Shown here in pieces: positions 25,260 through 33,355 of a stretch of DNA of 64,000 nucleotides. The DNA lies in assembly GCA_036560145.1 (NCBI GenBank), contig DATBRV010000009.1, positions 1-64,000 on the forward strand, in the 5' to 3' direction. The DNA is from DATBRV01 sp036560145. Its GTDB lineage: Bacteria > Myxococcota_A > UBA9160 > SMWR01. Numbering within the stretch: the first letter of the stretch is position 1; each line of letters opens with the position of its first letter. The translations under genes were made by a program, and so were the position numbers. Below the pieces are notes generated by a model. That model had not been told where the DNA came from and did not search any database. It was given only the letters and a program-made list of their open reading frames with translations.

Positions 25260-26660
25260 GACGCCGTACTCGACGGGGTCGACCGCGTAGGCGAGGCCCG
25301 CGAGCGGCTCCCAGCAGACGCGGCGATCGGCGTTGCTGCGGGCGATCTGGTGGAAGGCGCGCAGGGCGCCGCGGCCGTCGAGCTCGCGCGTATCGAGGCC
25401 GAGGTGCTCGAGCAGCAGCTCCTGCCGCAGCGCGCGCACGCTCTCCGGGTGCCAGAAGGAGGCGTTCAGCTCGGTGTCCTGGTGGAAGGAGCGCTCGGCG
25501 ACGTTGGTCGAGCCGATCGTGCACCAGGCATCGTCGACCAGCGCGAGCTTGGAGTGCACGTAGACCTCGTCGTAGCGGCCGTCTGCATGGCTGGCGGCGA
25601 TCGCCGCGAGCGTGAAGTTCTCGTGCCGGCCGAGCTGGGCGAGCTTGTCGAAGAAGAACGCGGCCCGCGGCTCCTTGCGCGCCTCCACGAACGCCGGGTG
25701 CGCGTTGCCGGGCACCAGGAAGACCACCTCGACGCCGCGCCGCAGCGCGGCCTCCAGCGCGTCCACCACCGCCGGCGATCCGATCGCCTGGTTCTCGAGA
25801 TAGAGCGAGCTGCGCGCCGCCGCGATCGCCGCCAGGTACTGCTCGAGCACGCTGGCCTCTCCGCCCGCGATCGCGAAGGGCTTCGCCCCCGGCGCGGGGG
25901 TCGCGTCCGCGTAGCGGCCGGCGAGCACGGTCCGCGTGAGCTGCACCGGAACGGGGCCGGCGGGCCTGGACAACAGCGCCGGAAACGCCAGCGAGTCCGC
26001 GCTCCGCGGATCCGGCCAGACGCCGTCCGCCTCGGCGCGGTCGCTCGCCTCGTTCCAGCGCTGCGCGAAGTTGTGATGCACGTCGCTCGCCGCGGGCCCC
26101 CGCAGCTCGAGGTAGACGTCGTGGATCTGCGGCGATCCCCGCACGGCGTGCCCGGCCGGCGCGATCGAGGGCGCGTCGAGGTTGATGCCGCCGACGAAGG
26201 CGACTTCTTCGGGCTCACCGGCGTCCACGATCCAGCTTTTTTGATGCTGGCAGAAGCCGTCCGGCAGGCGATCCCAGCGCGCGCGGAAACGGGCCTCCCG
26301 ATCGCGCAGCCAGGCGAGATCGGCGGCGTTGCCCTCGAAGTGCTCCGAGTCGGGCTCGGCCTCGCGCAGGCGCGGCTCGCGCCAGAAGAGCGCGCGCACG
26401 TCGAGACCGCGGGCGGCCGCGCGCTCCAGCAGGTCGAACACGGTCCCGTGTCCGTCGGGAAGGCGCGCTTCGCGGTCGACGTACGCGATCGTCACCCAGA
26501 CGCGGCGGCGCGCCGCGGCCACCGCCTCCCCGATCCGGCGGAAGGCGGGCTCCCCGTCGACCAGCGGGCGGACGAAGTTGCCGGGCCGCAGCGGATAGCT
26601 GGCGCTCGCGACGCTGGGAACCCGCGCGACCTCGATCTCGATCCCACCGGCCCGACTCAT
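25257..26660 (-). CDS. Phospholipase D-like (PLD superfamily) protein
   Basis: A 467-residue PLD-superfamily enzyme with two HKD half-sites. The first is HQKSWIVD (about residue 145), the second VHSKLALVDD (about residue 355), followed by IGSTNVAERS. The enzyme would act through a phospho-histidine intermediate on phosphodiesters such as phospholipids. No signal peptide is visible. Its ATG overlaps the stop of the threonine aldolase gene (ATGA), so it is the last gene of an amidase - aldolase - PLD run. Cardiolipin synthases share the two-HKD layout but normally carry N-terminal membrane helices, absent here. Its stop codon lies within the last unit of a repeat array. Confidence 0.88.
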   Translation of the reverse strand: MSRAGGIEIEVARVPSVASASYPLRPGNFVRPLVDGEPAFRRIGEAVAAARRRVWVTIAYVDREARLPDGHGTVFDLLERAAARGLDVRALFWREPRLREAEPDSEHFEGNAADLAWLRDREARFRARWDRLPDGFCQHQKSWIVDAGEPEEVAFVGGINLDAPSIAPAGHAVRGSPQIHDVYLELRGPAASDVHHNFAQRWNEASDRAEADGVWPDPRSADSLAFPALLSRPAGPVPVQLTRTVLAGRYADATPAPGAKPFAIAGGEASVLEQYLAAIAAARSSLYLENQAIGSPAVVDALEAALRRGVEVVFLVPGNAHPAFVEARKEPRAAFFFDKLAQLGRHENFTLAAIAASHADGRYDEVYVHSKLALVDDAWCTIGSTNVAERSFHQDTELNASFWHPESVRALRQELLLEHLGLDTRELDGRGALRAFHQIARSNADRRVCWEPLAGLAYAVDPVEYGV

Positions 26661-27679
26661 CGCACGCCCTCCGCCACGACTTCCCCGATCCGGCCGAGCG
26701 CCTCGTCGATATCGGCCTCGCTGACGTCGAGGTGCGTCACCGCCCGGAAGACGCCGGGCGCCGCGGGGTTCACCAGCACCTCCTGCGCGCGCGTCGCGCG
26801 CAGGAAGCCCATGGTGTCCTCGACGCGGAACATCACCATGTTGGTCTCGGGGGGCGAGTCGACCGGCAGGCCGATCTTCTCGAGCCCCGCGGCCAGCCGG
26901 CGGGCGTTCGCGTGGTCTTCCGCCAGCCGCTCGACGTGGTGCTCGAGCGCGTGCAGGCCCGCCGCGGCGAGGATCCCGGCCTGGCGCAGGCCGCCGCCCA
27001 GCAGCTTGCGGGCCCGGTGCACGCGCCGGATCAGCTCGCGCGAGCCGCACACCAGCGAGCCGGCCGGCGCGCCGAGGCCCTTGGAGAGACAGAACGTCAC
27101 GGTGTCGAAGGGCTCCGCCCAGATCGCCGCGGGGGTTCCGGTCGCGACCACCGCGTTCCACAGGCGCGCGCCGTCGAGGTGCAGCGCGAGGCCGCGCTCC
27201 CTGGCCGCCTGCGCCACGTCCTTCAGCTGCGCGAGCGGGAAGACGCGCCCGCCGGCGCGGTTGTGGGTGTTCTCGACGGCGACGATCCGGGTGGGGGCGA
27301 AATGCGCCTCGTCGGGCGAGACGGCGGCGCGCACGTCGGCGCCGTCGAAGCAGCCGCCGCGCCCGAGCGTCTTGATCTGCACGCCCCAGAGCGCGGAGGC
27401 CGCGCCTCCCTCGTAGAGCAGGATGTGCGCGTCCTCGCCCGCCAGCAGCACGTCGCCCGGCTGCGAGAGCGCGCGCAGGCAGGCCTGGTTGCCCATCGTG
27501 CCGGAGGCGACGAAAAGGGCCGCCTGCTTGCCGAGCTTCTCGGCCGCCAACGCCTGGAGCCGGTTCACGGTCGGATCTTCGCCGTAGACGTCGTCGCCGA
27601 CCTCGGCGCGCGCGATCGCCTCGCGCATCGCGGGCGTGGGCCGCGTCACGGTGTCGCTGCGCAGATCGATCTTGCGCAT
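26657..27679 (-). CDS. Low-specificity L-threonine aldolase
   Basis: A 340-residue fold-type I PLP enzyme cleaving L-threonine or allo-threonine to glycine and acetaldehyde. It begins with the family signature IDLRSDTVTRPTPAMREA and continues with GDDVYGEDPTVNRL, ENTHNRAGG and the PLP lysine motif TFCLSKGLGAP near residue 200. Length is standard. The ATG shares a base with the amidase stop (TGATG), and its stop overlaps the PLD gene. A beta-hydroxy-amino-acid aldolase of other specificity cannot be excluded. Confidence 0.92.
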   Translation of the reverse strand: MRKIDLRSDTVTRPTPAMREAIARAEVGDDVYGEDPTVNRLQALAAEKLGKQAALFVASGTMGNQACLRALSQPGDVLLAGEDAHILLYEGGAASALWGVQIKTLGRGGCFDGADVRAAVSPDEAHFAPTRIVAVENTHNRAGGRVFPLAQLKDVAQAARERGLALHLDGARLWNAVVATGTPAAIWAEPFDTVTFCLSKGLGAPAGSLVCGSRELIRRVHRARKLLGGGLRQAGILAAAGLHALEHHVERLAEDHANARRLAAGLEKIGLPVDSPPETNMVMFRVEDTMGFLRATRAQEVLVNPAAPGVFRAVTHLDVSEADIDEALGRIGEVVAEGVR

Positions 27680-29085
27680 CAAATGGACGGCCACTCCTCG
27701 ATCCAGGGGCGCGCCCGCTCGAAGGCCCAGGCCGCCTGCAACACCAGATCGTCCCGGTGCCGGGGCCCGACGATCTGGAGGCCGACGGGAAGTCCCGCGC
27801 GCGAGAAGCCGGCGCGCACGGTCGCGGCCGGGTGCCAGGAGAGATTGAAGGGGATCGTGAAGCTCCCGACGCTCGCCCACGGCTGCTTGCGTCCCTCGGT
27901 CTCCGTCGGGAACGGCCCGGCCGCGGGCGGCGGATCGAAGGGCATGGTCGGCGTGAGCAGCAGATCGAAGCGCCCGAAGACGTCGGCGCACCAGCGGTTC
28001 AGCTGCTCGCGGCGACGGCGCAGGTCGGCCCAGATCTCGGGGGTCATCTTCCTGCCGGCCTTGGCGCCGCGCAGGAAGGAGCGTCCGAACTCGTGCTCGT
28101 GCTCGGGCAGCAGCGGCGCGAGACGCCCGATCATCTCGAAGGCGTTGCCCAGTCCCCAGTCGTAGCCGAGCTCGGGAAGCCCCGTCTTCTCTTCCTCGAA
28201 GCGGTGCCCCAGGCCCTCGAAGACGCGCGCGGCGTCGTAGGCGACTTCGCCGACGTCGCTCTGAACCACGGCGTAGCCGAGGTCCGAAGACCAGCCGATA
28301 CGCAGACCCGCGGGCAGATCGCGCAGGAGCGCGCGATAGGAGAAGCCCGGGTGCGGAAGCGAGTTCGGGTCGAGCGGGTGTGCGCCCACCGTCAGGTCGA
28401 GGTGCAGCGCCGCGTCTTCGACGCTGCGCGTGAGCGGCCCGTGCACCGCGGTGTCGCCCATGTCCCACCAGCCCTTGGATTCGTGCGGAATCCGTCCATA
28501 GCTGCACTTGAGGCCGAAGCAGCCCGTCATCGACGCGGGCAGGCGCACGGAGCCGCCGCCGTCGCTGGCGGTGGCGAGGGGAATCAGGCCGCCGGCGATC
28601 GCCGCCGAGGATCCGCCGCTGGATCCGCCCGGCGAGCGCTCCGGGTTCCACGGGTTGCGCGTTACGCCGAAGAGCAGGTTCTTGGTGATCGCGGTGTAGC
28701 CGAACTCGGGGGCGTTGGTCTTGCCGACCACGATCGCGCCGGCCGCGCGCAGGCGCGAGACCTGTACGGAATCGCTCTCCGCCAGGTTGTCCTTGAAGGG
28801 GACGGAACCCTCGGAGGTCACCAGGCCGGCGGCGTTCTCGAGATCCTTCACGCCGAGCGGGACTCCCTCGAGCGGCCGCGCCGCGCCGCGCTCCAACCGG
28901 AGGTCGGCGGCGGCCGCGTCGGAGAGCAGTGTGTCGCGCTCGCGCAGCGCGACGAAGGCGTTCAGCGTGGGGTTCAGCGCATCGATCCGCGCGAGCGTCG
29001 CCTGCATCAGCTCGACGGCGGAGAGCTCGCGGCGCTCCAGCAGACCGCGGACCTCGGTGAGCGGGCGTTGCAGCAGTTCGGCCAT
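27679..29085 (-). CDS. Amidase (amidase signature family)
   Basis: A 468-residue Ser-cisSer-Lys hydrolase. The catalytic Lys is in GVPLGVKDLENAAG (about residue 75), and the Gly/Ser-rich signature is RSPGGSSGGSSAAIAGG with the nucleophile in SDGGGSVRLPAS (about residue 170). The start at ATG 29085 is preferred to one nine codons upstream because GGGAGGA lies at the right distance. It is the first gene of the amidase - threonine aldolase - PLD run. A GatA role in tRNA amidation is unlikely because gatB and gatC are absent. A catabolic amide or carbamate hydrolase is more plausible. Confidence 0.9.
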   Translation of the reverse strand: MAELLQRPLTEVRGLLERRELSAVELMQATLARIDALNPTLNAFVALRERDTLLSDAAAADLRLERGAARPLEGVPLGVKDLENAAGLVTSEGSVPFKDNLAESDSVQVSRLRAAGAIVVGKTNAPEFGYTAITKNLLFGVTRNPWNPERSPGGSSGGSSAAIAGGLIPLATASDGGGSVRLPASMTGCFGLKCSYGRIPHESKGWWDMGDTAVHGPLTRSVEDAALHLDLTVGAHPLDPNSLPHPGFSYRALLRDLPAGLRIGWSSDLGYAVVQSDVGEVAYDAARVFEGLGHRFEEEKTGLPELGYDWGLGNAFEMIGRLAPLLPEHEHEFGRSFLRGAKAGRKMTPEIWADLRRRREQLNRWCADVFGRFDLLLTPTMPFDPPPAAGPFPTETEGRKQPWASVGSFTIPFNLSWHPAATVRAGFSRAGLPVGLQIVGPRHRDDLVLQAAWAFERARPWIEEWPSI

Positions 29086-29132
29086 CTCGTCCTCCCGATG
29101 TCCCACCAGCATATCAGCCGGACCGGGCCTGG

Positions 29133-29205
29133 GTGAACTTCGCTCGCCTGCGGCCGGCCTGAGTGGACTCCGCTCGCCTGCGGCTCGCTGCGCGCTTCGC
29201 TTGCG
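29133..29205 (+). repeat. Two adjacent copies of the dispersed gene-end repeat (first truncated)
   Basis: A shortened unit (GTGAACTTCGCTCGCCTGCGG, from 29133) is followed at 29163 by a fuller unit beginning GTGGACTCCGCTCGCC and ending CGCTTCGCTTGC. They occupy most of the 153-bp gap between the amidase start and the next minus-strand gene, in opposite orientation to both genes. Confidence 0.75.
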
Positions 29206-29238
29206 CGCGCGGGCTGCGCCCGCTTGCGGCGCGTGTCG

Positions 29239-30054
29239 CTACCCGTGCTCCAATAGAAACGGCTGGACGGCGGCGAGGAACGCCTCCGGCTGCTCCAGGT
29301 GCAGATTGTGGCCGGCCGCCTCGATCAGCGAGGTCCGCGCCCCCGGGATCTCGGCCGCGAAGGCGGCGGCTCCCTCGGCCGAGAGGAGCGGGCTCTCGGC
29401 CCCGCGCAGGATCAGCGTCGGGCAGCGGATCCCGCCGAGCGCGACGCGCTCGCTGGGGGGCAGCCCGAACCAGCGCGGATCGAACTTGAAGCCGAAGCGG
29501 CCGTCGGGGTCCCGGGCGACGGAGTGCGCGGCGATGCTCTCGCGCAGCGATTCGCTCGCGTGCGGCGCCGGCGGCAGGAAGCGGTAGCGCGCGATGGCGT
29601 CCTCCCGCGTGCGATACGTCCGACGCGCGGCGAGGGCGAGCCGCATCGCGCGGCGTTCCCGCGACGGCGCGCCGCGCACGACCTCGATCGCGACGAGGGC
29701 GCGCACCTGGTTCTTCCGAGCCGCGTGATCCAGCGCGATGTGCCCGCCCATCGAGTGCCCCATCAGGGCGGGCTCGCGCGCGCCCAGGTGCTGGAGCAGC
29801 GCCTCGAGGTCGCGGGCGAAGGCGCCGACCTCCAGCGAGGCGGGATGGTCCGAGTCGCCATGGCCGCGAAAATCGAGCGCCACCACGTGGAAGCGATTGG
29901 CGAAGGCGGGCGCCAGGTGGTCCCACCAGTGCGCGTTCGCCCCGCCCCCGTGCAGCAGCACCAGCGGACGTCGCGACGCGTCGCCGCGGTGAAGCGCGTG
30001 AAGGAAGACGCCGGCCAGCGACGGCGTCGTGAAGCGTTCCGAGCGCGCGGTCAC
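29239..30054 (-). CDS. Alpha/beta fold hydrolase
   Basis: A 271-residue hydrolase starting at GTG 30054. Oxyanion segment LVLLHGGGANAHWWDHLAP, then DFRGHGDSDHP, nucleophile elbow GHSMGGHIAL (Ser near residue 105), a candidate acid in RGAESPLLS and a catalytic His in EAAGHNLHLEQP. No signal peptide. It shares the G-x-A-x-AHWW oxyanion pattern with the hydrolase at 3705-4598. It is transcribed divergently from the histone-fold gene. Substrate unknown. Confidence 0.85.
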   Translation of the reverse strand: MTARSERFTTPSLAGVFLHALHRGDASRRPLVLLHGGGANAHWWDHLAPAFANRFHVVALDFRGHGDSDHPASLEVGAFARDLEALLQHLGAREPALMGHSMGGHIALDHAARKNQVRALVAIEVVRGAPSRERRAMRLALAARRTYRTREDAIARYRFLPPAPHASESLRESIAAHSVARDPDGRFGFKFDPRWFGLPPSERVALGGIRCPTLILRGAESPLLSAEGAAAFAAEIPGARTSLIEAAGHNLHLEQPEAFLAAVQPFLLEHG

Positions 30055-30102
30055 GGGGCGCGCAGCATACCCGCGGGCGGCGGCGTGTGCGAATGCCCCC
30101 CG

Positions 30103-30126
30103 ATTTCGGCCTCCCCGGGCCGAAAT
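30103..30126. promoter_or_regulatory. 9-bp perfect inverted repeat in the divergent promoter region
   Basis: ATTTCGGCC (30103-30111) and GGCCGAAAT (30118-30126) flank a 6-base spacer. The palindrome sits between the start of the minus-strand hydrolase and the putative -35 box of the histone-fold gene. It could be a regulator-binding site or a hairpin. No T-tract follows on either strand, so a terminator role is less likely. Confidence 0.5.
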
Positions 30127-30139
30127 GGCGCAGAATCCT

Positions 30140-30169
30140 TTGCATCCCCCTCGGAGGTGCGCCTATCAT
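30140..30169 (+). promoter_or_regulatory. Putative sigma-70 promoter of the histone-fold gene
   Basis: TTGCAT (30140-30145) and TATCAT (30164-30169) are separated by 18 bases. The -10 hexamer matches 5 of 6 consensus positions. It would give a leader of roughly 95 nt before the ATG at 30273, which has a strong Shine-Dalgarno sequence GGAGAGGAG. Confidence 0.45.
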
Positions 30170-30272
30170 CCGCCCCGTCCGAACCATGGCGTATTCCGCG
30201 ACATGGGGGTTTCCGCCGCCGTCGGCCGGTGTCTCCGGACGATGCGGCGTGTAGGGAGAGGAGAAACGGATC

Positions 30273-30479
30273 ATGGCAGCGAAGAAGTCGGCTCCGAAGA
30301 AGAAGGCGACCGGGGATCTCATCATCTCGAAGTCCCGCACCAAGGCCGCCGCCAAGAAGTGCAACGTGGGCAGCGAGTTCTACGGTGCGCTCGACCAGGC
30401 CGTACGCGGTCTGATCGCCGCGGCCGAGGGCCGCGCCGTCGGGAACAAGCGAAAGACGCTGAAGGCGGTCGATCTCTAG
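30273..30479 (+). CDS. Small histone-fold protein with lysine-rich N-terminal tail (bacterial histone-like)
   Basis: A 68-residue basic protein. Residues 1-14 are a Lys/Ala tail. Residues 17-28 fit histone helix 1 (LIISKSRTKAAAK), 30-36 a loop, 37-57 the long helix 2 (YGALDQAVRGLIAAAEGRAV), and 59-68 the L2 signature KRKTLKAVDL. That signature closely resembles the RKT-hydrophobic-K-A-x-D motif ending archaeal and bacterial histones. The chain stops there, so helix 3 is essentially missing. It is monocistronic, with a strong Shine-Dalgarno sequence (GGAGAGGAG), a good promoter candidate and a strong downstream stem-loop, consistent with an abundant DNA-binding protein. Homology is by eye. Dimerisation and DNA binding are inferred. 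Known bacterial histones are similarly short. Confidence 0.75.
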   Translation: MAAKKSAPKKKATGDLIISKSRTKAAAKKCNVGSEFYGALDQAVRGLIAAAEGRAVGNKRKTLKAVDL

Positions 30480-30501
30480 TCTCCAGCGCGTCGACGCAGT
30501 T

Positions 30502-30520
30502 TTCGCCCGTAGCGGGCGAA
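30502..30520. other. Short perfect hairpin after the histone-fold gene
   Basis: TTCGCCCG (30502-30509) pairs perfectly with CGGGCGAA (30513-30520) across a TAG loop. It lies 22 bases after the stop codon and immediately before a stronger stem-loop. It may protect the 3' end or assist termination. Confidence 0.5.
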
Positions 30521-30521
30521 C

Positions 30522-30550
30522 GGGCCCACCGGCGAGCCGCCGGTGGGCCC
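30522..30550. terminator. Strong 13-bp stem-loop between convergent genes
   Basis: GGGCCCACCGGCG (30522-30534) and CGCCGGTGGGCCC (30538-30550) form a perfect 13-bp stem with a 3-base loop, followed by CCGTCGTTTCC. The T-tract is weak, but the position between the histone-fold gene and the convergent CocE-like gene suits a bidirectional terminator. Confidence 0.65.
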
Positions 30551-30566
30551 CGTCGTTTCCGTTCCG

Positions 30567-32195
30567 TCACGATTCCAGCAGCGACAGCCGGAGGTGCGAG
30601 GGGCGCTCGCGATCGTGGAACACGGTCTGGCGCGCCGGCGCGATCTCGCTCTCCGCGGCCGCGCCAGGCTCCACTTCCGTGTGTGAGGGGCGGTCCCAGC
30701 GCGGGAAGGCCGACGACGAGACCCTGAGGCGCAGGCGGCCACCGGTCTCGAGGCGCGCGCAGGCGGCCCCGAGATCGAGCTCGAGCCGGCGCGTCTCGCC
30801 GGGCGCGCCGCGGCTGCGCAGTACGCCGTCGCACAGCGTCTGCTGCTTCCCGTCGGGGGCGAGCGCGACCAGCGTTGCCGTGAAGTCGGTGACGGCGGCG
30901 CTCGACTCCGCGAACAGCACCGCCCCCACCGGGCCGCCGATCAGGAGGGGCTCCGGAAGCGGCTCCGTCGTGTAGCAGAGCACGTCGTGGCGGCATTCCG
31001 TCGCAGGGTCGTCTGCGAGCGCGGGATCGCGCGGGTCGTAGCTGTAGCGATCGGCGGGCTCCTCGCCGGGCGGCGCTTCACGCAGCAGGGCGCCGTCGCC
31101 GGTTCGCCCGTTGGCGCGGCCGCCGCCGCGCAGGTGCAGCGCCAGCGAGCGGGCGTTCGGAAGCGGCCACGCGGATGCTTCGCGCCAGACGGAAGCGCCG
31201 CGCATGAACACGCGCACGGGCGCGCGCGCCGCCGGCTCGCCGCGCAGACGGCGCGCCAGGAAGTCGAGGGCGGCGCGCAGGCTCTCGGCACCCGCCCGGC
31301 TGCGGGTGCGCCGCGCCTCGCGGCGGGGCGGCTGGCCTCCGGGCCAGGGTCCGATCACGAGCTCGGGCTCCGGTGCGCCGCGCCTTCGCGCCGCCTCGCG
31401 CAGCGCCGGGAGATCCGCGAGCTGCGCGGCGAGCGCCGGGTGACGCCAACCGGCGATCAGCAGCGTCGGCGGCGGCGCCTCGGGGAGCGCGGGGCTCCGC
31501 GCCTCCCAGTACGCGTCACGGGCCGGATGCTCGATCCATTCGCGAAACCAATCGACACGCTTCAGCGTCACCCGGTCGGCTTCCCGCAGCGGGCGATGGG
31601 AGAGCCCGCGTTCGAGGTCGAGCCGGCCCGGGTCCTCGGCCTCGCGCTCGCCGACCCCGACGCCCCAGCGCAGCGCCAGCTCGAGCGCGAGCGCTCCGCC
31701 CGGGCGCAGCCAGGCGAACGGATCGCGCGCGGCGAAGGCGGCCACCAGGGCGGCCACGGGCCGGGGGCTGCGGGAGAGCGCGGCCCAGGCCGCGAAGCCG
31801 GAGTAGCCCCAGCCGAGGAGGCCGAGGCGCCCGTCGAACCATTCCTGGCTCGCGATCCAGGCGATCGCGTCGCCGCCGTCCGCCGCCTCGTTCAGGAAGG
31901 GCGCGAAGCGGCCCTCCGAGGCGTGCCGGCCCCGGCACTCCTGGAGCACGACGGCAAAACCGGACTCGGCGATCAGGCGGCCGAGCGACGCCGCGGCGTG
32001 TCCCGGCCGGTGCGACGGCTCGGAGGTGCGCATCAGCACCGCCGGCCAGGGCCGCGCGCCGTCCTGCGGGAGCAGGACCTGGGTCGCGAGCCGGACGCCG
32101 TCCGTGAGCGCCACCCATTCCAGCCGGCGCCGGACGGCGCAGCGCCGGGGGGGAAGCGAGAGCCAGCGCCGGGTCAGCGCGGCGCCGAGGTTCAC
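30567..32195 (-). CDS. CocE/NonD family hydrolase (X-Pro dipeptidyl-peptidase S15-like)
   Basis: A 542-residue protein beginning at GTG 32195, overlapping the DUF6178 stop (GTGA). The N-terminal part is an S15/CocE alpha/beta-hydrolase: DGVRLATQVLLPQDG, an oxyanion-type RTSEPSHRPG, a QECRGRHASEGRF segment and the nucleophile GWGYSGFAAWAAL near residue 130. The C-terminal part from about residue 400 is a jelly-roll domain (LALHLRGGG, DFTATLVALAPDG), as in cocaine esterase and acyl hydrolases. No signal peptide is obvious. Substrate unknown; an ester or amide hydrolase is likely. Confidence 0.85.
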   Translation of the reverse strand: MNLGAALTRRWLSLPPRRCAVRRRLEWVALTDGVRLATQVLLPQDGARPWPAVLMRTSEPSHRPGHAAASLGRLIAESGFAVVLQECRGRHASEGRFAPFLNEAADGGDAIAWIASQEWFDGRLGLLGWGYSGFAAWAALSRSPRPVAALVAAFAARDPFAWLRPGGALALELALRWGVGVGEREAEDPGRLDLERGLSHRPLREADRVTLKRVDWFREWIEHPARDAYWEARSPALPEAPPPTLLIAGWRHPALAAQLADLPALREAARRRGAPEPELVIGPWPGGQPPRREARRTRSRAGAESLRAALDFLARRLRGEPAARAPVRVFMRGASVWREASAWPLPNARSLALHLRGGGRANGRTGDGALLREAPPGEEPADRYSYDPRDPALADDPATECRHDVLCYTTEPLPEPLLIGGPVGAVLFAESSAAVTDFTATLVALAPDGKQQTLCDGVLRSRGAPGETRRLELDLGAACARLETGGRLRLRVSSSAFPRWDRPSHTEVEPGAAAESEIAPARQTVFHDRERPSHLRLSLLES

Positions 32196-33328
32196 GGCTT
32201 GGCCGCTTCGGGATCGAGATTCGCGCCGATGCGGAACACGCGATCGAGCGGCGCACGGCGCAGGATCTCGATCGGATCCAGGCCGTGCTGGTCCGCCAGG
32301 AACTCGAGCCCGGCGCTCGCGAAGCGCGCCGCCTTCGCGATCGCGCGCGGCGTCGACTCGGAGTCCGAGAGCGGCAGCCGGTCGGCGACCGCAATTTTAT
32401 TGGCGAGCGCGACCAGCGCGTGGAATGCCGAGCGCCGCTCGTCTTCCTCGAGCGCGGCGATCGTGCGGAAGAGCAGTCCGCTCTCGTCCGCGTTGGCCGG
32501 CAGCCGCGGCATCGCGACCGGGAGCTGCCAGCGCGACGCCGGCGCGAGTGGAGCGGCGTCCGGCGGCAGCGCGGCGCGCTGATCGGGCGGGAGATAGCGA
32601 TAGATCGCCATCGCCTCCTCCCAGGGCGGGAAGCCCAGATCCTCGAGCCTGCCGGCGCGCCAGCGCAGGGCCCACTCCTCGGTCTCCGGCTCGAGCTCCC
32701 AGATCACCGACTGGAGCAGACGGAAGTAGCTCCAGTAGTCGCGTTCGAAGAGCGTGCGCAGGAGCGAGACGATCGACGCGGCGTCGTCGCCTTCCCCCAG
32801 CGCCCGGAAGAAGAACTGACCGTCGAGCGTGTCGGCTCCGATGGGGGGCTCCCAGAAATCGTCGTTCGCGCGCAGGAAGACCTCCACGCGGCCCTTCATG
32901 AACAGCGTGAGCAGCTCGGGATCGAGCGCCTGCAACCCGCGCAGCAGCGGCTCCTCGCCGGCCTCCACCAGCGCGCCGATCCAGGCGTCGAGGCTGCGGC
33001 GGTCCGGAAGGGTGCCTTCCCAGCCGTCGAGGTCGACGCAGGCGACCAGCTGCTCCGGCGTGGCGTGCTCGAGCAGCCAGGCGGCGCTCGCGAGCCCGAC
33101 CGCCTTGACGGTGAAGCACAGCTCGGCCTCGGGCAGCAGCGGGATCACGCGCTCGGGCTCGGGCAGCAGCTCGAGCAGGGCGGCGCGGCGCGCGACGGGC
33201 GCCTCGCACACGAGCTCCACCTGGACGTCGATCGGCTGCTCGGCGAGCGCCCGCTGCGCGGCGTCCCGGTCCTTTCGCGCGAGGTCGAGGATCCGCCGCG
33301 CGGCGTGGGGGGCCGGCCGTTCGAGCAT
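32192..33328 (-). CDS. DUF6178-like protein
   Basis: A 378-residue soluble, acidic, helix-rich protein with no signal peptide. Repeated aromatic/acidic segments such as AELCFTVKAVGL, FFFRALGEGDD and FERDYWSYFRLLQSVIWELEPETEEWALRWRAGRLEDLGF resemble DUF6178, a family recalled mainly from deltaproteobacterial genomes. I know no biochemical function for it. The start ATG at 33328 is only 27 bp from the divergent CoA pyrophosphatase ATG, so the two promoters must overlap. The stop overlaps the CocE-like gene, implying co-translation. The family assignment is from memory of sequence style and moderately sure. Confidence 0.7.
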   Translation of the reverse strand: MLERPAPHAARRILDLARKDRDAAQRALAEQPIDVQVELVCEAPVARRAALLELLPEPERVIPLLPEAELCFTVKAVGLASAAWLLEHATPEQLVACVDLDGWEGTLPDRRSLDAWIGALVEAGEEPLLRGLQALDPELLTLFMKGRVEVFLRANDDFWEPPIGADTLDGQFFFRALGEGDDAASIVSLLRTLFERDYWSYFRLLQSVIWELEPETEEWALRWRAGRLEDLGFPPWEEAMAIYRYLPPDQRAALPPDAAPLAPASRWQLPVAMPRLPANADESGLLFRTIAALEEDERRSAFHALVALANKIAVADRLPLSDSESTPRAIAKAARFASAGLEFLADQHGLDPIEILRRAPLDRVFRIGANLDPEAAKP

Positions 33329-33355
33329 GCGGGCAACGGTAGCTATCCTGTGCGC

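Noticed and set aside
27679..29085. GatA subunit of the aminoacyl-tRNA amidotransferase
   Set aside because: The amidase signature is shared, but no gatB or gatC is present and the neighbours are a threonine aldolase and a phospholipase.
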